Virus record (IMG/VR): IMGVR_UViG_3300035034_003141
Span: 1-20,787 of that record
Length of the DNA: 20,787 nucleotides
Reading direction: 5' to 3' (one strand)
Origin: a virus
The notes below the pieces were generated by a model. That model did not search any database, was not told the DNA's origin, and worked only from the letters and a program-made list of their open reading frames with translations. The translations under genes and the position numbers were made by a program. How positions within the stretch are numbered: the stretch's first letter is position 1; the number at the start of each line of letters is the position of its first letter. Of the stretch, positions 15,475 to 20,787 are shown piece after piece.

Positions 15475-16101
15475 GGCCTTGTCCTCCTCTAGTTTGTGTT
15501 CGGTCCGTACCTTGGCCAAGGTGTCGGCTCCGATGGCTGTAAGAGAGGTCTCTTTTATCTCCCACTTGGTTGCAATCCGCACGGGTCCTTCATATGTGTC
15601 CCCGCCGATGGTTTTTTGCTCGCCTTTCCGGAGCACTTCCTTTTCCAGCACCTTATATCCAACGGATACATCCGTAACATGCCCCTCCAATACCAGGCGG
15701 GCAGCATCCCGCGCGCGATCCGTGGTGGCAAACCAGACCTGGGCCTCTACGGCCCTGTATCCGCTGACCTCTGTCATTTGAAAATCCCGGGCCGAGCCCA
15801 GCACGTCCGAGACCTCAAACCGGGAATGATCGTCTAAAAGAGGCACCTGACCGATATCGGGCGCCATCATGCCGGCCATGCATAGGACTTCATCAATAAT
15901 GTCCATCTGATCAAAGTCAAAAACCTGTGTGGGCCGCTCTGTGGCTACAACAAAGCGCACGGTATCGTTTTGCGAATCATAGGTTTCCGGTCGAACCGCG
16001 CTGGTGGCTGTGCGCACGGCACTAATCCGGCTGGAGTCGCTGCGCAGGGATAGGGAGTTGAGGGGTAGGAAGTTGTATGTTTTCAAAATCCTGTATGTCA
16101 T
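13885..16101 (-). CDS. Prohead protease / scaffold / major capsid fusion
   Basis: Encodes 738 residues. About 40-195 is an HK97-type (S78) prohead protease: LLDDHSRFEVSDVLGSARDF with His92, VSVGYKV with Ser146, and KWEIKETSLTAIGAD, matching the usual (E)xSLVxxPA-type motif. About 205-360 is a low-complexity Gln/Glu/Lys linker that probably acts as scaffold. About 440-738 is the major capsid protein (SDFPSIFMDAAGKRLLRTYQEAPATW, DLRAFMRIPQLFG, ARRMEADIIYTELL, and a C-terminal DEEL-type strand ending GAGVMEYRSFYKNPG). The start overlaps the portal stop as ATGA. Fusions of protease and capsid are known in Mu-like and related phages. Confidence 0.88.
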   Translation of the reverse strand: MTYRILKTYNFLPLNSLSLRSDSSRISAVRTATSAVRPETYDSQNDTVRFVVATERPTQVFDFDQMDIIDEVLCMAGMMAPDIGQVPLLDDHSRFEVSDVLGSARDFQMTEVSGYRAVEAQVWFATTDRARDAARLVLEGHVTDVSVGYKVLEKEVLRKGEQKTIGGDTYEGPVRIATKWEIKETSLTAIGADTLAKVRTEHKLEEDKAMNKKLRKFLVRMGLPVDATDEQARQFLMEFEARQDLEVSARSELDQLKAEAAVNQAPSIGASSNPVAAQKNAPQNPSGGGQNQYSRQDMDASARRAAQEAVCAERDRIDGIQEAVRLAGLDASEADAMIRQDINIDQARAAIFEKMKTQNSPVGPGRLYEGAHEADKFRAAVVSGITHRSGAREQQPAAGYEEFRGMSIADIGKVCLERAGISTQGIHSRRQIADMLLSQRSSLSTSDFPSIFMDAAGKRLLRTYQEAPATWRPWVNVVTATDFKDMYGIALSEAPTLELLNENGEYKSGAFKDKQESYRVESRGKIVYLTRKMIINDDLRAFMRIPQLFGAAARRMEADIIYTELLLQNPTMNETGKTLFHADHENLEATTIGPVTTAGLSAARSAVRKQKGLNGSYLDLQPAFLLTPTDQETDAEVLLRSTALPSTEMSSGVYNPWANRLTPISEPRLDAISAKAWYLIADPAMVDTIEVAYLDGNEQPYLDENELFERDAIGYKVRHDFGAGVMEYRSFYKNPGES
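15483..15487 (-). promoter_or_regulatory. Ribosome site for the internal capsid start
   Basis: Minus-strand GGAGG (inside GAGGAGG) lies eight bases before ATG 15474, optimal spacing and one of the strongest such sites in the window. It lies in the codons for Leu-Glu-Glu-Asp at residues 204-207, the hinge between protease and scaffold. Confidence 0.55.
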
Positions 16102-17576
16102 GATCCGTCCTCCGGGTTTTCCTGAATAATGTTGGCGTCTGCGAGTTGCTGCCGCTCCCGCTTGAGCTGTTCTACGAGCTCGTCAAAGTCGTGCCCGCGA
16201 TCCGCTGCCAGCTTCCGGCGGGTATTAATGCCGAGTTTGATCTCGTTCTCTGCAGCCTTGGAATCCTTGAGCGGATCCACCCAGGGCCAGCCAGGGGCCT
16301 GCCAGGTAACCGGGATGTCTTCGGGCAGTGTATCAATGGAAAACAGCCGCATATAACGGCAAAACACCCGCCATATCGGCGTGTTGAATTTGCGGTTCAA
16401 CAGGTCTTGTTGTTTCTGGTATCCCCTGCGTTCTTCGAGCGTAGCGGATCGGGCTGATGAATAGCTGGCATCTGTATAGTCATTGGAAAAAGACTCGTAG
16501 CTCATGCCTACGCCGGTGGACGCGCCCTTCAAAGTGGTCTTGGTAAAGGGCTCGTAGGTTTGGCCCGGGCGCTCATATTTTGCGGTGGTGATCTTCATTC
16601 CCGGTGGCAACACGTCGATACGGCCCGGGTCGATATAGTCGGAAATCTCATCAACGCCCGTATATCCGGAAGACTGAAACAGGGGATGATTTTCCGGCAT
16701 CTGGTGCTCTGGATAGGGGGATTCCACAAAGATCCCGAAAGCCGAAGCCAGGCGCGCGGCCAGGCGCTCGTTTTGCTGATATTCGCCGAAATCCTTGATT
16801 TCCATGATTGCGGCCACCAGCCAGGGCACACCCCGAGATTGCGACACACGATCCGGGGCATATATATGAATCATGTTTTGCGCCGGTATGCGCCGGGAGC
16901 GGGATAGTGTAAACATGGTGTTTTCACCCGGATGCTCCGGAAATATATGATATGCCACTACTTTACCGGCACCATTGTATTCCACGCCCCGCTTGGCCTC
17001 TCTGCCGCTGCGCAGCCGGCCGTCAACAGAGGTGTCTAGATGATCGCATTCCAGCAGTTCGATACCCAAAGGAACGATGTCCAGGGCGTACAGATCCGGG
17101 TCATAAAAAAAGTGAGCAAGGATTTCTCCGTCTTGCCAGAGATGGCGCAGAATCAACTCCTGTTTTTCAAAAAAGTCAATGGCTTCGGCCCATCGCTTAA
17201 AATGAGCTTCTGCCTGGGCGTTTCGCTCCCGCTGCAGCTCCCCGGCGCCGTCTTTTAAGGCCGCCTGGGGCCGGATGCCGTTGAACACCACATTGTTGAC
17301 AATCTTACGCAATGCGCCGGCAATGTGAGAATCGTTTCGGACCAAATCCCGAGAACGGGCTATAATCAGCTTGTGATCTCTTTTTAAGATCTCGTCGCCG
17401 GACTTGTTTGACGGCCGCCATGCGGCATTCGGCCCGCCTTTGCCGGCGGCTATATAATTTCGCAGCACGGTTCTGCGGCCGACATAGCGCATGGCCGTAT
17501 TCGGAGCCACAGTGCCAACAACCGCCGCAACGACCCGGGTCAGCAGATCAGATTTAGTGCGACTGTAACTATTCAC
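16098..17576 (-). CDS. Portal protein, lambda gpB family
   Basis: I start at GTG 17576 (492 residues), preceded by GGAGG with five bases between; TTG 17588 is the alternative and lacks a site. The sequence begins NSYSRTKSDLLTRVVAAVVG and carries lambda-portal features: an N-terminal AMRYVGRRTVL segment, LIARSRDLVRNDSHIAGALRKIVNNVV, EHPGENTMFTLSRSRRIPAQNMIHIYAPDRV-type region and ASYSSARSATLEERRGYQ near the C-terminal half. Twelve copies would form the packaging and head-tail vertex. The start overlaps the joiner stop by 8 nt (GTGAATAG) and the end overlaps the capsid fusion as ATGA. Confidence 0.92.
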   Translation of the reverse strand: MNSYSRTKSDLLTRVVAAVVGTVAPNTAMRYVGRRTVLRNYIAAGKGGPNAAWRPSNKSGDEILKRDHKLIIARSRDLVRNDSHIAGALRKIVNNVVFNGIRPQAALKDGAGELQRERNAQAEAHFKRWAEAIDFFEKQELILRHLWQDGEILAHFFYDPDLYALDIVPLGIELLECDHLDTSVDGRLRSGREAKRGVEYNGAGKVVAYHIFPEHPGENTMFTLSRSRRIPAQNMIHIYAPDRVSQSRGVPWLVAAIMEIKDFGEYQQNERLAARLASAFGIFVESPYPEHQMPENHPLFQSSGYTGVDEISDYIDPGRIDVLPPGMKITTAKYERPGQTYEPFTKTTLKGASTGVGMSYESFSNDYTDASYSSARSATLEERRGYQKQQDLLNRKFNTPIWRVFCRYMRLFSIDTLPEDIPVTWQAPGWPWVDPLKDSKAAENEIKLGINTRRKLAADRGHDFDELVEQLKRERQQLADANIIQENPEDGS

Positions 17577-17796
17577 GCCTGCCTCCAAATACGACCTGGG
17601 CCGTATTGATGCGTCCGGCGTTGGCTTTCATGGCAATGCGAGATTCCAGCTCATTGATGCGTTTCTCAATAACCGACAAATCCGCGCGGTCAGCCCGGAA
17701 ATCCCCGGATCGGTATGATTGCGCGCCGGTCAAGATCTTTTTCCGGGCATTCTTGTATAACGCCAGTTCGTCTTGTAATTCAGTGATATTAGCCAT
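17569..17796 (-). CDS. gpW-like head-tail joining protein
   Basis: Encodes 75 residues from the ATG at 17796 (MANITELQDELALYKNARKK). The helix, ...QSYRSGDFRADRADLSVIEKRINELESRI... hairpin and helix pattern, plus a basic C-terminus, fits small gpW-type joiners that sit between the terminase and portal genes in lambda-like phages. A TTG at 17823 would add nine residues but has no ribosome site. Its own ATG also has only a weak site, so translation may start from a dedicated promoter in the gap. Confidence 0.78.
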   Translation of the reverse strand: MANITELQDELALYKNARKKILTGAQSYRSGDFRADRADLSVIEKRINELESRIAMKANAGRINTAQVVFGGRRE

Positions 17797-17823
17797 GGGT
17801 TCAGAATACAGAGGGGCTGACAA

Positions 17824-17919
17824 TAAATCAATAAAACGGATACTAAATTAGTACAATACTACACGCCGTCTTGCATAAACCAGTGTTTTGGCGGCCTCCC
17901 TTCCCCGAAGGAAGGGGTT
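17824..17919 (-). promoter_or_regulatory. Gap with palindrome and hairpin, possible internal promoter
   Basis: This is the only gap of note in the packaging module. Contents: a perfect 13-bp palindrome TACTAAATTAGTA (17841-17853), a TTGTAC about 17 bases ahead of a weak TATTGA on the minus strand, and a 7-bp stem CCCTTCC/GGAAGGG (17898-17916, 5-nt loop) right after the Ogr-like stop. No T run follows the stem. I see no TGT-N12-ACA, the known P2 Ogr target. Regulatory role is inferred. Confidence 0.3.
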
Positions 17920-18180
17920 TCAGAGATCAGGTGGGGGTAGTTGACCCAGGCTTTCCACTGATTTAATGGTTTTGCCGATCTGGTTGAGATAACATCTCGG
18001 GTTGTCGCACTTGTGATACCGTATCCGGGTGTAGCCGTCCCAAGGCCGGGTGGTATAAACCGACACTTTTTTTTTGCCGCAAAACGGACAGTACGCGCCG
18101 GTGGTCGGGTAATAGTCCACGCCGCATTCCGCGGCCTGGATAGCTGTGGCCAGGAATTTTACCATGTCTTGTTCGCTCAT
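17920..18180 (-). CDS. ogr: Ogr/Delta-like zinc-finger late-gene activator
   Basis: Encodes 86 residues from MSEQDMVKFLATAIQ. The ORF is open upstream but the ATG at 18180 overlaps the terminase stop as ATGA, so I take that start. Four cysteines (31, 34, 58, 63) form C-x2-C-x23-C-x4-C, and RIRYHKCDNPRC matches RYHQCQNVNC of P2 Ogr (C-x2-C-x22-C-x4-C). Ogr/Delta proteins are zinc-binding activators that contact host RNA polymerase at P2 late promoters. Differences: a 30-residue N-terminal extension and position between terminase and joiner, whereas P2 ogr follows D. A packaging-associated zinc protein is the alternative. Confidence 0.72.
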   Translation of the reverse strand: MSEQDMVKFLATAIQAAECGVDYYPTTGAYCPFCGKKKVSVYTTRPWDGYTRIRYHKCDNPRCYLNQIGKTIKSVESLGQLPPPDL

Positions 18181-20066
18181 CTTTGCCCCGCAAAAGGATT
18201 TTGACCATTGGTATAAGGATTGACTTTTTTCTTCTTTTTTGCCGGAACACTGGATTTGGATTTGATCTGCAGAGCCATGGTCTGCAAACTTGGCGACCAC
18301 TGCCAGTGTGTCATGGCCAGATGCCCCACCGCACAATCTAACCAGTGATTATCGGCTCGAACCTTTTTCCAGACCTCCTTGCCCTTCTTAACCACCTTTC
18401 TTTCCGCCAAGATCTGCTTAAAATATTGGCGGGATATCTCTCCGTGGAACAAGATTGGCTCGGTGGACTCATCCGAAAGACGCCAAAACAATTCATCCTT
18501 AAATGCGCCTGTATCTATAAAATACAGTTTTAGCCCATATTTCATAGCCCGGCCGTCCGGAAACTTCTGCCGAGGCTTAAACTTGACGTGCACGCCCGGC
18601 TCTTTTCGGCTCTTTCCTTTTGTGCCAAACACCACACCAGGGGGTTGGCGCAACAGCCATTGATAAACCTGTTGGGTGCGGGTCATCTCCCATCTAAAGC
18701 CTTCGCCGCCACCGGTGTCCACGGCGGCGCGCCAGATGGAAACCATATCATCATCCGTACCGTCTCGCCGGAACCTGGATTTAAAAATCATTTCTTCCAG
18801 CTCTGCGAAATTTCCGACAATGCCGGCATCAATAACCCAGTCTTTGCGCGGATCCATTGCATGGGCCCAGATCGAGTAATAAAAATAGTCCTTTTGGGTA
18901 TCCGCCGAAAATGTCAACGCAATGGCATCCTTCGGCACAACCTGCGGAGACAGGTCCGGCACAATCAAATTTTTGAGCTGCTCCTCAGTCTGCTCGGTTA
19001 CCACGGTCTGGCCGGGCACGGCCTTGTGATTATTATCAAACCTTTGCAGAGCGGACGGGCCGGCGGCATGGGCACGGAAATAATCGGCCATGACCTTAGA
19101 AAGGGATACAAACGGCGAGTTCCAGCTTGGAATATGGAACCCAACAACAGACGGGCGGTTGTATTTTTTGGACGTAAAGCAGCCGCCGGCTGCGATCGCA
19201 TTGTCTCTAACCTTATCGTTCCACTGCGAGCTGCACTGGATGCATTTATAATATCCCAGGCGCTCGCCAAGTATTTTTTTAGGGTTTCGCTCATCGTTTC
19301 GGACATGGATATTTTCCAGTTCCATTTTTTGAAGAGTGCCACACACCGGGCAGCGGGCATGCGGCTCTAGGATCACCTGAGACTCGGACTGCATATCCTG
19401 CCAAATCCGGGACTCCTCATCTATTCCCCGGGGTTTAGAAAACCGCAGAATCTTGGATGTATGCGCAAAAGCGATGGTACGTTCTTCCATGGACGTGATG
19501 CTGGCCGGCTTTTCGTAGGCGTCCTCCTCATCGATGAGTAAATACTGCAGAGAAACCGAGCTCATCCGGGACTCAGAACCGGCCCACAGCCCGTACACAC
19601 GGGAGCCGTCTTTTAAACGGACCTCCTGTTTTTGCATGGCCAGGTAAGAGTCCAACAACAGCCGGCGCAAGGCCGGAGATGTCTTAAAATGAGGTATTAA
19701 TTTTTCATCAAAAATTCGGTTGACAGCCGCCTCATCCGGCATGCCGACCCCTGCCGGGCCGGGCCGGCGGCACAGGGCTGCCGCTATGCAAGCATAAGCA
19801 ATAGTGGTTTTTCCGGTCTGGGACGGGGCGCAGATAAAGAGCTTTCGCACATACGGCCGGTCAAACCACTCCATAATGTCGCTGGCATAAGGAATAACAG
19901 ATGGTGTCCAAAACTTGCCTTTTAATGGTCCGGTCACAATCCGAAAGTTTTGCTGGGCCCAGGTATATGTTGGCGTTTGCTCGCGCCGCCGGAAAAAAGT
20001 GCGTTCCGCCCGGAAAAACACCGGATCCGGTTTTCGGGTATATGTCAATGATCCTGCTGTTTCCAT
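18177..20066 (-). CDS. Terminase large subunit, lambda GpA type
   Basis: Encodes 629 residues. ATPase: Walker A CAPSQTGKTT at about 79-88, Walker B LLIDEED at 176-182. A CPVC...CIQC pair (239-242, 275-278) may bind zinc. Nuclease part: ALTFSADTQKD (Asp389), AVDTGGGEGF (Asp450) and DNHWLDCAVGH (572-582), as in GpA-type terminases. Length is close to lambda GpA (641). The C-terminus is Lys-rich (AKKKKKVNPY). It cuts concatemeric DNA and drives packaging into the portal. It overlaps the small subunit by 22 nt. Confidence 0.95.
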   Translation of the reverse strand: METAGSLTYTRKPDPVFFRAERTFFRRREQTPTYTWAQQNFRIVTGPLKGKFWTPSVIPYASDIMEWFDRPYVRKLFICAPSQTGKTTIAYACIAAALCRRPGPAGVGMPDEAAVNRIFDEKLIPHFKTSPALRRLLLDSYLAMQKQEVRLKDGSRVYGLWAGSESRMSSVSLQYLLIDEEDAYEKPASITSMEERTIAFAHTSKILRFSKPRGIDEESRIWQDMQSESQVILEPHARCPVCGTLQKMELENIHVRNDERNPKKILGERLGYYKCIQCSSQWNDKVRDNAIAAGGCFTSKKYNRPSVVGFHIPSWNSPFVSLSKVMADYFRAHAAGPSALQRFDNNHKAVPGQTVVTEQTEEQLKNLIVPDLSPQVVPKDAIALTFSADTQKDYFYYSIWAHAMDPRKDWVIDAGIVGNFAELEEMIFKSRFRRDGTDDDMVSIWRAAVDTGGGEGFRWEMTRTQQVYQWLLRQPPGVVFGTKGKSRKEPGVHVKFKPRQKFPDGRAMKYGLKLYFIDTGAFKDELFWRLSDESTEPILFHGEISRQYFKQILAERKVVKKGKEVWKKVRADNHWLDCAVGHLAMTHWQWSPSLQTMALQIKSKSSVPAKKKKKVNPYTNGQNPFAGQR

Positions 20067-20704
20067 TTTTCCACCGTTCTGGCCATTTCATCCGTGTACC
20101 ATGCGCCGGTAGCATAAGCGTTTAGCCATTCTTCTTTTCGCTCCAGATAGTAAGAAATTAAATCCGGTACCCGAGCTTGCATCCACTGCAGAAGATCCCA
20201 GGCTTTGCCCGGATCACCGGCCACCAGGTCAATAATTTCATGGGCCCGCTGCTCGTCGCCCCCAAATAAGGCGGCCACATCATCTGAGTGCTCTTGGAAA
20301 AAATTGTCCAAGCTGTAAGAGAAAATCCGGTGCCGGGTGACAAGCTCCTGCTCCACGGTCTCGGTCTTGACCAGGCGGGCCTCTTCTTTGAGCCGAGTCA
20401 TCCGGGCACGCCTGGCCTGCTCTTCTTTTAGTTCAGCGTCGGCCAGTTGCCGTCGCTCCTGGGCGCCGACAGCCTCTGCAGGCTCTTCCTCTCCCGAATC
20501 CTTCAACTGTTCAGGGCCGGGCCTGGGCGTTAAATGCGCTTTCGCATAAGCCTCCACGGTTCGTAGCGCAAACCCGCCGCCATGCTTTGATCTCAGTTTG
20601 CCGGTTTCCACATGATGATACAGAGTTCTCTGGCCAACAAGATACCGATCTTTTAGATAATGATAGACCTGCCGGGGATTTTTGAGTTCGGTGCTATTCT
20701 TCAT
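20045..20704 (-). CDS. Terminase small subunit with N-terminal HTH
   Basis: Encodes 219 residues starting MKNSTELKNPRQVYHYLKDR. Residues about 1-60 look like an excisionase/Nu1-type winged helix (VYHYLKDRYLVGQRTLYHHVETGKL). About 70-120 is a Glu/Arg/Ala-rich coiled coil (EERRQLADAELKEEQARRARMTRLKEE type), and the rest is helical (FSYSLDNFFQEHSDD, SYYLERKEEW). Size and layout fit Nu1-like subunits that bind the packaging start and recruit GpA. GGGAG lies eight bases before the ATG. First gene of the module here. Confidence 0.85.
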   Translation of the reverse strand: MKNSTELKNPRQVYHYLKDRYLVGQRTLYHHVETGKLRSKHGGGFALRTVEAYAKAHLTPRPGPEQLKDSGEEEPAEAVGAQERRQLADAELKEEQARRARMTRLKEEARLVKTETVEQELVTRHRIFSYSLDNFFQEHSDDVAALFGGDEQRAHEIIDLVAGDPGKAWDLLQWMQARVPDLISYYLERKEEWLNAYATGAWYTDEMARTVEKWKQQDH

Positions 20705-20725
20705 GAAGACTACTCCCTGCTAACG

Positions 20726-20741
20726 TTTGCCAATTTGCCAA
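20726..20741. promoter_or_regulatory. Tandem 8-bp repeat TTTGCCAA before the terminase gene
   Basis: TTTGCCAA occurs twice head-to-tail (20726-20733 and 20734-20741), 22 bases upstream of the small terminase start, followed on the minus strand upstream by an AT-rich tract. A repeat in this place could be a terminase small-subunit binding (cos/pac) site or an operator. I cannot assign a promoter with confidence; the remaining bases to 20787 hold nothing else I recognise. Confidence 0.3.
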
Positions 20742-20787
20742 AATTTTTTTTATTTAAAACCTCACGTTTTTCGCGCTCGATAGTACC

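Noticed and set aside
17898-17916. Rho-independent terminator after the Ogr-like gene
   Set aside because: The stem is good but no T run follows on the transcribed strand, so termination is unproven.
17920-18336. 138-residue version of the Ogr-like protein
   Set aside because: The extra N-terminus lies inside the terminase frame; the ATGA-coupled start at 18180 is better supported.

Overview
The window is a contiguous late (structural) region of a tailed, contractile-tail bacteriophage, most likely an integrated prophage, although no integrase, repressor or attachment site lies inside it. Every gene I can support, about two dozen, is on the minus strand and would be transcribed from about 20.7 kb down to position 1. 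They are packed with 1-22 nt overlaps, several of the stop/start-coupled type. No tRNA, rRNA, CRISPR array, insertion sequence or plus-strand gene is evident. The long plus-strand open frames are antisense shadows. The host is a Gram-negative bacterium, judging from lambda- and P2-type genes and strong GGAGG ribosome sites. A sulfate-reducing Desulfobacterota host is a stylistic guess only.

Packaging and head (20704 to about 12.0 kb): small terminase, GpA-type large terminase, an Ogr/Delta-like zinc protein, a gpW-like joiner, a lambda-type portal, a prohead protease/scaffold/major-capsid fusion with a convincing internal start for a capsid-only product, a DUF2190-type capsid cement protein, a possible micro-ORF, a 3TM-type holin, a head-tail joining protein and a tail protein Z homologue.

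Tail (about 12.0 kb to position 1): a probable tail terminator, a small Lys-rich unknown, sheath (FI), tube (FII), the tail-assembly pair E and E+E' with a P2-style -1 frameshift site, tape measure (T), then X, D (hub), V (spike), U, W, J, I and a gpH-like fibre. The fibre runs off the left edge. It carries eleven 17-residue Asn/Thr/Gly repeats typical of trimeric fibres.

The head module is lambda-like and the tail module P2-like. The tail order is permuted relative to P2: U sits between V and W, and baseplate genes follow D. Nothing here is a clearly undescribed system. The items most worth checking are the nested capsid start, the frameshift site, the Ogr-like regulator inside the packaging module, and the fibre repeat array with its 153-bp higher-order period.
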